Source: CAVSCR01 sp963726575
GTDB lineage: Bacteria; Actinomycetota; Actinomycetes; JAHEKZ01
Direction of reading: 5' to 3'
NCBI GenBank assembly: GCA_963726575.1
Contig: CAVSCR010000006.1
Span: 124,001-188,000, forward strand
DNA: 64,000 nucleotides
Part shown: in pieces, positions 45,663-54,667 of the stretch
Layout: each line of letters opens with the position of its first letter
Position numbering within the stretch: position 1 is the first letter of the stretch
Position numbers and translations under genes: made by a program
Notes under the pieces: generated by a model
Told to the model about the DNA's origin: nothing
Database searches by the model: none
What the model saw: only the letters and a program-made list of their open reading frames with translations

Positions 45663-48464
45663 TCAGGCGATCCGGCGCGGGTCGCCGTGGCACCGCTTGT
45701 ACTTCTTGCCCGACCCGCACGGGCAGGCGGCGTTGCGCGGCGTCCCCGGGTACTCCAGGTCCGGCGTGACCGTGGCCGTGGCCGACTGCTGACGGACGAC
45801 ACCAGAAGCGCCGCCGTCCACGCTCGGTGCGGTGTACTCCAGGCGCGCCGGTCGGCTCGGCCCCAGTCCCTTGGCACTCACCTGGGGTGCGGCCACGCCG
45901 GGTGCCACCTCGAACGGCATCTCCTGCGAGGGAGCGACCGCGGAGGACGCTGACTGCTGTTGCTCCTCGACCTCGACCTCGAGGTTGAACAAGAAGCCGA
46001 CCGACTCTTCCTTGATGGCGTCCATCATCGCGGCGAACAGGTCGAACCCCTCGCGCTGGTACTCGACCAGCGGGTCGCGCTGGGCCATGGCCCGCAGGCC
46101 GATCCCCTCGCGCAGGTAGTCCATCTCGTAGAGGTGCTCGCGCCACTTGCGGTCGAGCACCGACAGCACGACGCGACGCTCGAGCTCTCGCATGGCGTCC
46201 GACCCGAGCTGCGCCTCGCGCTTGTCGTACTGGTCCTGTGCGTCGGCCACGAACTCAGCGACCAGGAACTCCGAGGTGAGACTGTCGCGGCCGCCGCCGC
46301 TGGCCTCGATGAGCTCCTCGACGCTCAACGACACCGGGTACAACGTCGTGAGCGCCGTCCAGAGCTGGTCGAGATCCCACTCCTCGGGGAAACCTTCGGA
46401 CGTGGCGCCCTGGACGTAGGCCGTCACGGTGTCGGTGACCATGTGCCGGATCTGCTCGTGCAGATCCTCGCCCTCGAGGACGCGGCGGCGCTCGGCGTAG
46501 ATGACCTGGCGCTGACGGTTGAGCACGTCGTCGTACTTCAGGACGTTCTTGCGGATCTCGAAGTTCTGCGCCTCGACCTGCGTCTGCGCGCTCTTGATGG
46601 CGTTGGTCACCATCTTGGCTTCGATCGGGACGTCGTCGGGAATGTTGAAGCGCGTGAGGAACGAGTCGACCACGTTGCCCTTGAACAACCGCATCAGGTC
46701 GTCCTCGAGCGAGAGGTAGAACCGGGTCTCACCTGGGTCTCCCTGTCGACCGGATCGACCCCGCAGCTGGTTGTCGATACGCCGGGACTCGTGGCGCTCC
46801 GTGCCCAGCACGTACAGGCCGCCGAGGCCGGTGACCTCGTCGTGCTCCGACGCCACCGACTTCTTGGCCTTCTCGATCGCCGTCGGCCAGGCTGCCTCGT
46901 ACTCGTCGGGCGTCTCGACCGGCGAGAGGTCCCGCTGGGCCAGTTCGGCTGCCGCCATGAACTCGGGGTTGCCGCCGAGCATGATGTCGGTGCCGCGTCC
47001 GGCCATGTTCGTCGCGACCGTGACGGCGCCCTTGCGGCCGGCCTGCGCGACGATCGCCGCCTCACGCTCGTGGTTCTTGGCGTTCAGGACCTCGTGGGGC
47101 ACGCCACGCCGGCGCAGTGCGTTGGACAGCCGCTCGGACTTCTCGACGCTCGTGGTGCCCACCAGGATCGGTTGGCCGTGCTCGTGGTGCTCGGCGATGT
47201 CGTCGACGACGGCGTCGAACTTGACATCTTCGGTGCGGTAGATGAGGTCGCCCTCGTCGGCGCGGATCATCGGTTGGTTCGTGGGGATCGGGACGACCCC
47301 GAGCTTGTAGATCTGCCAGAACTCGTTGGCCTCGGTGATGGCCGTGCCCGTCATGCCCGACAACTTGTCGTACATACGGAAGTAGTTCTGCAACGTGATC
47401 GTGGCCAGCGTCTGGTTCTCGGCCTTGATCTCGACGCCTTCCTTGGCCTCGATGGCCTGGTGCAAGCCCTCGTTGTAGCGGCGTCCGGAGAGGATGCGAC
47501 CGGTGTGCTCATCGACGATGAGCACCTCTCCGTTCATGACGACGTAGTCCTTGTCGCGCTTGAACAGCTCCTGGGCCTTCAGCGCGTTGTTCAGGTAGCC
47601 GATCAGCGGAGTGTTCACCGACTCGTAGAGGTTGTCGATGCCGAGGTAGTCCTCGACGGTCCCGACGCCCTCCTCGGTGATGGCGACGGTCCGCTTCTTC
47701 TCGTCGACCTCGTAGTGGACGTCCTCTCGCAGCCGGGGGATGAGGCGTGCCATGTCCTGGTACCACTTGGCGCTCTGTTCCGCCGGACCACTGATGATCA
47801 GCGGCGTACGGGCCTCGTCCACGAGGATGGAGTCGACCTCGTCGACGACCGCGTAGAAGTGGCCACGCTGCACCAGATCGTCGCTCGTCCACGCCATGTT
47901 GTCGCGTAGGTAGTCGAAGCCGAACTCGTTGTTCGTGCCATAGGTGATGTCACAGGCGTACTGCCGACGACGTTCGTCGGGCCGCATCGTGTTCAAGATG
48001 ACGCCGGTCTCGAGGCCCAGGAAGCGGTGGACGCGACCCATCCACTCCGAGTCGCGTTCGGCCAGGTAGTCGTTGACGGTGACGATATGGACGCCGTTGC
48101 CGGCCAAAGCGTTGAGGTACGAGGGCAAAGTCGCTACCAGCGTCTTCCCCTCACCGGTCTTCATCTCGGCGATGTTGCCCAGGTGCAGGGCCGCTCCGCC
48201 CATGATCTGGACGTCGTAGTGCCGCTGGCCCAGTGTGCGCTTGGCCGCCTCGCGGACGGTCGCGAAGGCCTCGGGCAGCAGATCGTCGAGCGTCTCACCA
48301 TCCGCCAGGCGCTCCTTGAACTTGGTCGTCTCTTCGCGCATCTGCGCGTCGCTCATGTCGACGAAGTCTTCCTCGATCCGGTTGACCTGGTCGGCCACGC
48401 GCGCCAGCTGTTTGAGGGTCTTGCCCTCACCAGCACGCATGATCTTGTCGAGGAACGCAGGCAC
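45663..48464 (-). CDS. secA: Preprotein translocase ATPase SecA
   Basis: A 933-residue SecA that drives Sec-dependent export. Walker A is AEMKTGEGKTLVATL; Walker B DEVDSILVDEARTPL; the PPXD and second NBD motifs (TNMAGRGTDIMLGGN, QLRGRSGRQGDPG) follow. The C-terminus carries the zinc-binding SEC-C motif CPCGSGKKYKRCHG, so this is SecA1, the housekeeping form. Upstream it diverges from the acetyltransferase cluster with a 128-bp promoter gap. Confidence 0.98.
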   Translation of the reverse strand: MPAFLDKIMRAGEGKTLKQLARVADQVNRIEEDFVDMSDAQMREETTKFKERLADGETLDDLLPEAFATVREAAKRTLGQRHYDVQIMGGAALHLGNIAEMKTGEGKTLVATLPSYLNALAGNGVHIVTVNDYLAERDSEWMGRVHRFLGLETGVILNTMRPDERRRQYACDITYGTNNEFGFDYLRDNMAWTSDDLVQRGHFYAVVDEVDSILVDEARTPLIISGPAEQSAKWYQDMARLIPRLREDVHYEVDEKKRTVAITEEGVGTVEDYLGIDNLYESVNTPLIGYLNNALKAQELFKRDKDYVVMNGEVLIVDEHTGRILSGRRYNEGLHQAIEAKEGVEIKAENQTLATITLQNYFRMYDKLSGMTGTAITEANEFWQIYKLGVVPIPTNQPMIRADEGDLIYRTEDVKFDAVVDDIAEHHEHGQPILVGTTSVEKSERLSNALRRRGVPHEVLNAKNHEREAAIVAQAGRKGAVTVATNMAGRGTDIMLGGNPEFMAAAELAQRDLSPVETPDEYEAAWPTAIEKAKKSVASEHDEVTGLGGLYVLGTERHESRRIDNQLRGRSGRQGDPGETRFYLSLEDDLMRLFKGNVVDSFLTRFNIPDDVPIEAKMVTNAIKSAQTQVEAQNFEIRKNVLKYDDVLNRQRQVIYAERRRVLEGEDLHEQIRHMVTDTVTAYVQGATSEGFPEEWDLDQLWTALTTLYPVSLSVEELIEASGGGRDSLTSEFLVAEFVADAQDQYDKREAQLGSDAMRELERRVVLSVLDRKWREHLYEMDYLREGIGLRAMAQRDPLVEYQREGFDLFAAMMDAIKEESVGFLFNLEVEVEEQQQSASSAVAPSQEMPFEVAPGVAAPQVSAKGLGPSRPARLEYTAPSVDGGASGVVRQQSATATVTPDLEYPGTPRNAACPCGSGKKYKRCHGDPRRIA

Positions 48465-48592
48465 TCTGAATCTCCGTCGGAACGTGGGACGGCGTCGGCC
48501 CGGCGGGGGGACGACGACCGCAACGGCAAGGGGCCGTCGTGCTCATCGTAATCAGTTGGTGACCTGACCGGCGCCTCGGGAAGGATGGTCGG

Positions 48593-49168
48593 ATGCTCCC
48601 CGTGCTCCAGGACCCGCACCTCACCCTGCGAGAACTTCGCCTGGCTGACGCCGACGCGATCACCGCCGCCTGTCAGGACCCGGAGTCGCAGCGGTGGACC
48701 ACTGTGCCGGTGCCCTACGAACATGACGACGCCGTCGCCTGGGTACGACGGCAGGCTGCGGAGAAGGCGGCCCAACGCTGGCACTGGGCGATCACCAGGA
48801 CCGGCGCGGAGGACGTGTGGCTGGGCACCATCAGTCTGCGTCTGCTGGACCCGGTCAATGCCCTGCACGACGTGGGCTTCCTGGTCGCCCCGCACGTGCG
48901 CGGTGGCGGGATCGCCACGGCGGCAGTGCGACTGGTGTGTCACTACGCGGTGGACGTCGTTGGCAGTGAGCGCGTGGAGTGGCGGGCGCACGTCGGCAAC
49001 GACGCCAGCCGCGCCGTTGCCCGCAACGCTGGGTTCGTCGAAGAGGGAATCCAGCGCTCCCGCGTGGTGGCCCGGGGAGTGCGGCACGACTGCTGGACGG
49101 GCGCGCTGCTGCCCCGCGACCTGGTCGCCGATGCGGATGCCGCAGACGCCGTGGACCGTTACCTGTGA
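48593..49168 (+). CDS. GNAT acetyltransferase (single domain)
   Basis: A 191-residue RimJ/RimL-like N-acetyltransferase. Acetyl-CoA binding motif is HVRGGGIATAAVRLV, followed by VGNDASRAVARNAGFVEEGIQRS, the usual end of the fold. RimJ/L relatives acetylate ribosomal proteins or small amines; substrate unknown. It is the first of three genes with GTGA overlaps that contain five closely related GNAT domains. Confidence 0.88.
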   Translation: MLPVLQDPHLTLRELRLADADAITAACQDPESQRWTTVPVPYEHDDAVAWVRRQAAEKAAQRWHWAITRTGAEDVWLGTISLRLLDPVNALHDVGFLVAPHVRGGGIATAAVRLVCHYAVDVVGSERVEWRAHVGNDASRAVARNAGFVEEGIQRSRVVARGVRHDCWTGALLPRDLVADADAADAVDRYL

Positions 49169-50268
49169 CCGCCGCCGACTCTCGCCCCGTACTGAGCGGT
49201 GCCGGCCTCCTGCTGCGGGCGCCCACACTCGCCGACGCCACTGGGATCGCCGACGCGATCCAGGACCCGGAGATCCCGCGCTGGATCGGCGTGATCCCGG
49301 TTCCGTACACGCTGGCCGACGCGGAGTACTTCGTGCGCGACCTCAGCGATCCGGGATGGGACTCCGGGGCATCGCGTCAGTGGCTGATCACCCACGCCAC
49401 CACCGGGGATCTGCTGGGTGTGGTCGGCTTGCACGAGCGGCTGGCGGGGGTGAGTGAGGTCGGATTCTGGGTGCGCCAGCAGGTCCGCGGGCGAGGCATC
49501 GCGACCGCGGCCGTCAGGCTGGTGTGCCAGTTCGGCTTCGACACTCTGGGGCTGGAGCGGGTGGAGTGGCAGGCGCTGGTGGGCAACGACGCCAGCCGCC
49601 GAGTCGCGGAGCGTGCTGGGTTCCAGCTCGAGGGAGTCCTGCGGGGACGCCTCGTGCATCGCGGCCGCGCCGAGGATGCGTGGGTGGCGGCCCGGCTGGC
49701 CACGGACGCCGACACCGCCGACACCGCTGACAGAGCCGATTCCGGGCCGCAGCCGATCGACTCCGGGCGACTGCGCTTGCGCGGGTGGCGGCCCGAGGAC
49801 GCCGCCGACCTGCTCGACGTCGCAGACGACCCGTTGTTGCGTCGGTACTCGTCGGTGGGCGAGATCCAGAGCCACGACGACGCGGTGGCTTGGATGTCGT
49901 CACGTCGGGCACCGGGGCGCGTCGACTGGGCGGTCCGCGATGCGCACTCCGACGCGCTGCTGGGGCGGGTCGGTCTGATGGGGCTGGACGCCGACGAGTA
50001 CGCCGCCGAGATCGGCTACTGGACCGCGCCGGCCGCACGCGGCCGCGGCGTGGCGTCGGAGGCGGTCAGGATCGCGGCGACCCACGGCTTTGATTCCCTG
50101 GGGCGTCATCGCCTCGAGATCCGGCACGTGCCGGGCAACGACGCGTCGTGCGCGGTCGCCAGCCGGGCCGGATTCCGCGTCGAGGGCATCCAACGCGCGG
50201 CTCACCACCACGCGGTGCACGGGTTCGAGGATCTCGAGGTGCACGCGCGGCTGGCGACGGACCCGTGA
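49165..50268 (+). CDS. Tandem GNAT acetyltransferase (two domains)
   Basis: A 367-residue fusion of two GNAT domains. Domain 1 (about 8-180) has QVRGRGIATAAVRLV and VGNDASRRVAERAGFQLEGVLR. Domain 2 (about 195-367) has AARGRGVASEAVRIA and PGNDASCAVASRAGFRVEGIQR. A short acidic linker (ATDADTADTADRADSG) separates them. The GTG start overlaps the first acetyltransferase gene stop. Both acetyl-CoA motifs are intact, so both domains may be active. Confidence 0.88.
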   Translation: MTAADSRPVLSGAGLLLRAPTLADATGIADAIQDPEIPRWIGVIPVPYTLADAEYFVRDLSDPGWDSGASRQWLITHATTGDLLGVVGLHERLAGVSEVGFWVRQQVRGRGIATAAVRLVCQFGFDTLGLERVEWQALVGNDASRRVAERAGFQLEGVLRGRLVHRGRAEDAWVAARLATDADTADTADRADSGPQPIDSGRLRLRGWRPEDAADLLDVADDPLLRRYSSVGEIQSHDDAVAWMSSRRAPGRVDWAVRDAHSDALLGRVGLMGLDADEYAAEIGYWTAPAARGRGVASEAVRIAATHGFDSLGRHRLEIRHVPGNDASCAVASRAGFRVEGIQRAAHHHAVHGFEDLEVHARLATDP

Positions 50269-51404
50269 ACGACGATCCGGCCGGGCTGACGCCGATCCGG
50301 CTCTCCGACGGCGTCGTGCTGCTGCGCCCCTGGGAGCCCGCGGACGCCGACGCCGTGTGGCGTGCCTGTCAAGACGCCGACATCCAACGGTGGACACGGG
50401 TTCCCGTCCCCTACCTGCGAGCGCACGCCGAAGGGTTCGTCGCCGACTCACCCAGCGCCTGGGCCAGCGGGCGGGCGTCCTTCGCTGTGATCGAGGTCGC
50501 GACCGCAGAGGTGGTCGGCGCTCATGGCTTCGTGACCGCACCGGTCGACGGCGTCGCGGAGATCGGATACTGGACCGCCCCGTGGGGTCGCGGCCGTGGG
50601 CTGACCGCCGCCGCCACGCGCCTCGTGGCGCGCTGGGCGTTCGATGAGGTCCGCCTGGCCCGGCTCGACTGGTTCGCCGAGGTCGGCAACCTCGCGAGCC
50701 GACGCGTCGCGCAGTCCTGCGGGTTCCGGTTCGAGGGCGTCGCCGCGGCGAAGCTGCAACAGCGTGGGCGCCAGGCCGACGCGTGGATGGCTGGCCTGCT
50801 GCCGGAAGACCTCGCAGCGCCCGCGCCGACGCGGCGTGTGCCCTGGGTCCCACGGGCGGTGCTGGGCGACGTCGTCGTGCTGCGCGAGTTCGGTGACGAC
50901 GACCTGGCGCCACTTCGGGCGGCGCTGGACGATGCGGACATCCGCCGGTGGAACCCGCACCGGTGGGCGGGGGCGGCCGATCCCGCGCCGCGCCTGCTGT
51001 CCAGCGGCCAGGACTGGACGTCTGGAACGGCAATCGCGTGGCTCATCTGCACTCCCGACCGGCACGACCTGCAGGGACTCGTCGCGTTGCACTCGATCAG
51101 TGAGTTCCAGGGAACCGCCGAGATCGGGTACTGGGTCGCGGCCCCGGCCCGAGGTCGGGGGCTGGCCGCGGCGGCGGTGGCAGCGGCGACGACCTGGGCG
51201 TTTCGCACTGTGGGTCTGCGACGCGTCGAACTGCTGCACGCCGTGCCCAACGGCGCGTCGTGCCGGGTGGCACAGCGGGCTGGCTTCACCCTGGAGGGCA
51301 CACAGCGCCAGTCGTTCGTCTACGGCGACGACCTCGTCTACGACGAGCACCGACACGCACGCCTGGCGTCCGACCGTGACCCGCGGGCCAACCCGGTCCG
51401 TTGA
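50265..51404 (+). CDS. Tandem GNAT acetyltransferase (two domains)
   Basis: A 379-residue protein with two GNAT domains. Domain 1 (about 10-180) has WGRGRGLTAAATRLV and VGNLASRRVAQSCGFRFEGV; domain 2 (about 200-370) has PARGRGLAAAAVAAA and VPNGASCRVAQRAGFTLEGTQR. The GTG start is coupled to the preceding gene by GTGA. The stop is the TGA at 51402-51404, inside the conserved repeat at 51400-51481. Confidence 0.88.
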   Translation: MNDDPAGLTPIRLSDGVVLLRPWEPADADAVWRACQDADIQRWTRVPVPYLRAHAEGFVADSPSAWASGRASFAVIEVATAEVVGAHGFVTAPVDGVAEIGYWTAPWGRGRGLTAAATRLVARWAFDEVRLARLDWFAEVGNLASRRVAQSCGFRFEGVAAAKLQQRGRQADAWMAGLLPEDLAAPAPTRRVPWVPRAVLGDVVVLREFGDDDLAPLRAALDDADIRRWNPHRWAGAADPAPRLLSSGQDWTSGTAIAWLICTPDRHDLQGLVALHSISEFQGTAEIGYWVAAPARGRGLAAAAVAAATTWAFRTVGLRRVELLHAVPNGASCRVAQRAGFTLEGTQRQSFVYGDDLVYDEHRHARLASDRDPRANPVR

Positions 51405-51481
51405 TCGAGGAGAAGATGCGGCTCTTCGAAGATCAACTTGCACCTGAAGTCCAAGATCAACTCAAGAGAGCGGCGGCGAGG
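51400..51481. repeat. Dispersed repeat, copy 2
   Basis: Second copy of the 82-bp repeat described at 2547-2628, without gaps. It begins at the acetyltransferase stop and runs into the last codons of the YcaQ-like gene (51457 onward), supplying its stop codon. The first stem is only partly kept here. Conserved core GATCAACTTGCAC...AAGTCCAAGATCAACT at 51431-51462. Confidence 0.75.
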
Positions 51482-52656
51482 TTGCCGCGGGGCATCACCT
51501 CGACGTCACTCAGGCCCAACCACGACGCCATGCTGCGCAGCTCGGTCATGAGCGCCGACGCGGTGCGAGACGGCGCGCCGGGCTCGAGATGAGCGGCCTG
51601 CACCCGAAGCACCCCAGCGGCGCGGTCGGACTTCAGGTCGACCCGTGCCACGATCGCGTCGTCGAGGAGGAACGGGAGCACGTAGTACCCGAACTCCCGC
51701 TTGGCGGCCGGCACATAGATCTCGATGCGGTACCGGAAGCCGAACATGCGCTCGACGCGGTTGCGCTCCCACACCAGCGGATCGAACGGAGCCAGAAGAG
51801 CGCTCGTCTCGATCCGGTGGGGCACGCGCGCCCGCGGATCCATCAGCACCGGTCCCTTCCACCCTTCGACCTCGACCGGAACCAGCTCCCCCGCCGCCAC
51901 GAGCTCGGCGATCCGTTCTCTGGCGTCGGCGGTCGGTAGGCGGTAGTAGTCGCGAAGCTCGCGTGGCGTCGCGACCCCCAACGACCGCGCCGACCGTCGG
52001 AGCAGCTCGCGCTGCGCCTCGGCACGTTCCGGTGTCGGGCTCGCGACGACGTCTCGCGGCAGCACTCGTTCGGTGAGGTCGTAGAAGCGCTCGAATCCGC
52101 GCCGGTGGGCCGTGGACACGGCCCCTGACCAGAAGTGGTACTCCAACGCCGCCTTGACGTCGTCCCAGTCCCACCACGGGCCTTTGCGCGAAGGTCGCTC
52201 CCCGGAGTGGGCGATCGACATCTCGCCGGCCGACACCGGGCCGGTGGCAGCGACGTCGTCGAGCACCCGCTGCAGAAACCCGGGCCGTTCGCGCGCGATG
52301 CGTTGGATGACGCCCCACGCGTTGTCGAGCGCGTCTTCCATGCGCCAGCGGAACAAGGGCTGCATCTGTACCGGCAAGAAGCACGCCTCATGGGCCCAGT
52401 ACTCGAACAGGATCCGCGGTCGACGATAGGCCGCCGTGTCGAGCAGGTCGGTGTCGTACGGCCCCAGGCGGCTGAACAACGGAAGGTAGTGCGCCCTTGC
52501 CAAGACATTGACCGAGTCGATCTGCAGGACGCCGGTGTGCTTCAGGACCCGGCGTAGTGACCGCCGGTCAGGCACCGGTGGGCGGGGTTGGTCGAAACCC
52601 TGGGCCGCCAACGCGACGCGGCGTGCCTGCGCAGCACTGAGACGGTCGCGGGGCAC
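51457..52656 (-). CDS. YcaQ/AlkZ-like DNA glycosylase (winged-helix, HTH_42)
   Basis: A 399-residue HTH_42-family protein. The N-terminal part carries GVLQIDSVNVLARAHYLPLFSRLG, whose QID matches the QxD active-site motif of E. coli YcaQ, a glycosylase that unhooks interstrand cross-links and removes N-alkylated bases. A family-typical aromatic stretch (PRILFEYWAHEACFLP) and the C-terminal RIEIYVPAAKREFGYYVLPFL segment follow. No cofactor is needed. The end of the gene lies within repeat copy 2. A role in repair of alkylation or cross-link damage is predicted. Confidence 0.87.
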   Translation of the reverse strand: MPRDRLSAAQARRVALAAQGFDQPRPPVPDRRSLRRVLKHTGVLQIDSVNVLARAHYLPLFSRLGPYDTDLLDTAAYRRPRILFEYWAHEACFLPVQMQPLFRWRMEDALDNAWGVIQRIARERPGFLQRVLDDVAATGPVSAGEMSIAHSGERPSRKGPWWDWDDVKAALEYHFWSGAVSTAHRRGFERFYDLTERVLPRDVVASPTPERAEAQRELLRRSARSLGVATPRELRDYYRLPTADARERIAELVAAGELVPVEVEGWKGPVLMDPRARVPHRIETSALLAPFDPLVWERNRVERMFGFRYRIEIYVPAAKREFGYYVLPFLLDDAIVARVDLKSDRAAGVLRVQAAHLEPGAPSRTASALMTELRSMASWLGLSDVEVMPRGNLAAALLS

Positions 52657-52683
52657 GAACCGGGATTCAACCAGACGGGTCCG

Positions 52684-53343
52684 TCAGTTGAGCTCGAGCA
52701 TCTTCTCGCGCACGGCGTACACCACGGCTTCCATGCGCGAGTGCTTGTGCAGCTTCTCGAGGATGTTGCGCACGTGGTTCTTGACGGTGTTCTCCGAGAT
52801 GAACAGCTCAGTGGCGATGTCCTTGTTGCTGAGCCCGTCGGCCACGAGCCGTAGCACCTGCAGCTCGCGAGGGGTCAGCTCAGCGCTACGAACCGGCGCC
52901 GTGTCCTCCGGACGTTGCACCATCTCGGTCAAGAGCCGCCCTGCGATGTCCGGACGGATCGGCGAGTGTCCGGCCGCGACCTGACGCACCGCCTCGGCGA
53001 CGTCCTGGTCGACGAGGTCCTTGGTGAGGTAGCCGGTTGCACCAGCGCGCAGCGCCTCGAGAACGTCGAGCTCCTCATCGCTGGCCGTGAGCATGATGAT
53101 CTGTGCGCTCGGCACCCGATCCTTGATCGTGGCGCAGGCGTCGATGCCCGAGGAACCACCCGGCATGCGAATGTCCATGAGGACGACGTCGGGCACCATC
53201 TCCTCGGCGCGGGAGACGGCCTCGTCCGCCGTCGCGGCCTCGCCCACGACGACGATGTCGTCCTCGATGGAGAACACGGCCGCGAGACCCCGGCGGGTCA
53301 GCGCGTGGTCGTCGACGAGCAGCACACGAATCGGGTCCGGCAC
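52684..53343 (-). CDS. LuxR/NarL-family response regulator
   Basis: A 219-residue regulator. Receiver domain 1-120 with DD at 11-12, phospho-acceptor D57 in VVLMDIRMPG and the conserved lysine in GYLTKDLV. LuxR HTH at about 155-215 (LTPRELQVLRLVADGLSNKDIATELFISENTVKNHVRNI). GGGAGG precedes the GTG at 53343. No kinase gene is adjacent, so it is an orphan in this window. Its location between ycaQ-like and hpf genes is conserved in several actinobacteria, but its targets are unknown. Confidence 0.9.
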   Translation of the reverse strand: MPDPIRVLLVDDHALTRRGLAAVFSIEDDIVVVGEAATADEAVSRAEEMVPDVVLMDIRMPGGSSGIDACATIKDRVPSAQIIMLTASDEELDVLEALRAGATGYLTKDLVDQDVAEAVRQVAAGHSPIRPDIAGRLLTEMVQRPEDTAPVRSAELTPRELQVLRLVADGLSNKDIATELFISENTVKNHVRNILEKLHKHSRMEAVVYAVREKMLELN

Positions 53344-53477
53344 GCCGACCTCCCGCTGCTCCGTGCGTCGTGGCTCGACCAAGGGCGCGACCACTGGCTC
53401 GACCAGCGGCTCAGGTCATGATGACACGCGGGCCACCCAGATGATCACTCATTGGGCCAAGCGAGGTCGCCCGCTCG

Positions 53478-53517
53478 GATCACCCGGGCCGACCCAGGAT
53501 CCCCCGGATGGGTGATC
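53478..53517. terminator. Inverted repeat after hpf
   Basis: GATCACCC (53478-53485) and GGGTGATC (53510-53517) form an 8-bp stem, with a further CCGGG/CCCGG pairing possible inside. It lies 34 nt beyond the hpf stop. TTT follows on the plus strand only. It could end hpf transcription or be an operator upstream of the response-regulator gene. The rest of 53344-53550 shows nothing else. Confidence 0.4.
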
Positions 53518-53550
53518 TTTGGCATGGCCCGGCAAGCGCGCGGGCGGTCG

Positions 53551-54255
53551 TCACCCCCTGGAGGGCAGGGCCCCGGCCGAGAGGTGGATCACGCCGTAGT
53601 CGTAGCCGCGGCGCCGATAGACCACCGAGGGCAGGTTCGAGGCGCGGTCGTGGAACAAGTAGAAGTCGTGGCCGACGAGCTCCATCTGCTCCAGTGCCTG
53701 GTCCAGCGTCATCGGCTCGGCCCGATGCATCTTCTCGCGCACGACCAACGGACCTTCGCCGTCGACCGCCACCAGACCGTCGGCCTGCGCGGGCGTGGCG
53801 ACCGACGTCTCGGCGAGGTCGGAACCCAAGATGGCCGTGACCGACACCGCCGTACGGACGCGCCCGCGACTTCGGTCATGACGACGGTCGGCGGCCCGCC
53901 GCAGACGTTCCTCGAGCTTGGCGTAGGCCGCATCGAGTGCGGCGTACTTGTCGGCAGCGCTGGCCTCGGCGCGGATCACCGGTCCCTTGCCGTGACAGGT
54001 GACCTCGAGACGCACCGCGCGGTCCGCACGTCGGGGGTTGAGCTCTTGCGACACCTCGACGTCGATCCGATGGCACTTGCCGTCGAAGCGTTCGACCTTG
54101 GCCAGCTTTTGGCCTACCAGATCGCGAAACCGCGGCGACAGCTCCAGATGGCGTCCCCTGACGACGATCTCGACGTGACCTGTGTCGCTGCCCGTCGGGT
54201 CGCCGAGCGCCCGGCTGGCGGCAGCGTCGGTGGCTCGACCGCTCGATGTTGGCAC
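53551..54255 (-). CDS. hpf: Long-form ribosome hibernation-promoting factor
   Basis: A 234-residue long HPF. N-terminal domain (about 25-125, VEIVVRGRHLELSPRFRDLVGQKLAKVERFD) binds the decoding centre; the C-terminal dimerisation domain (about 175-230, KMHRAEPMTLDQALEQMELVGHDFYLFHD) is present. It forms 100S ribosomes in stationary phase. AGGAGG is 7 nt before the GTG. The 412-bp upstream region holds a strong hairpin at 54396-54418. Confidence 0.95.
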   Translation of the reverse strand: MPTSSGRATDAAASRALGDPTGSDTGHVEIVVRGRHLELSPRFRDLVGQKLAKVERFDGKCHRIDVEVSQELNPRRADRAVRLEVTCHGKGPVIRAEASAADKYAALDAAYAKLEERLRRAADRRHDRSRGRVRTAVSVTAILGSDLAETSVATPAQADGLVAVDGEGPLVVREKMHRAEPMTLDQALEQMELVGHDFYLFHDRASNLPSVVYRRRGYDYGVIHLSAGALPSRG

Positions 54256-54395
54256 AGTGCCACCTCCTGGTCGTCTGGTGATCTTCGGCTCGGTGTCCCG
54301 GCCCAGGCAACCCGCCCGGCCGACCTGGTCTTCGACCCCACATTCGCCTGCTGAGGGTCTCGCGGTCCTGTGACCACTACTCCCCTTCTCCTGGC

Positions 54396-54418
54396 CCGAC
54401 CGTCATCTGGACGGTCGG
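54396..54418. other. Stable hairpin in the hpf leader region
   Basis: CCGACCGTC (54396-54404) and GACGGTCGG (54410-54418) form a perfect 9-bp stem with a 5-nt loop, about 141 nt before the hpf start. It may be a terminator of the upstream comF transcript, or a leader element. No U-tract follows on either strand. Within 54256-54667 I see no gene. Short direct repeats of GGCGCCGGT near 54628-54656, after the comF stop, could also end comF transcription. Confidence 0.5.
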
Positions 54419-54667
54419 CAGGGCAGGACTTACTCCTAAGCCGCACCGTGATCGGACGACGAGGAGTCGCCTTACGTGGGCCGTTTTGCCTGCGGCTGGC
54501 ATCGGCTTGCCGAGCGGGTCGCGACCAGTCGCGCTGGCCGGAGCCCTTTCGACGCAACCACGGACCCGGGCGGGCTGCCATACGCCCACGCTAACCCCTC
54601 CTGCGCGCTCCTGACACTGCCGGTCAGGCGCCGGTCAGACGCCGAGCAGGCGCCGGTGCGGGGTCGG

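Noticed and set aside
45960..47909. A 649-codon plus-strand reading frame opposite secA
   Set aside because: It is antisense to secA, which has complete motifs, and has the Asp/Val-rich composition of high-GC shadow frames. No ribosome site or family match.
54300..54480. Riboswitch in the hpf leader
   Set aside because: I could not recognise any known riboswitch core. Only a simple hairpin is supported.
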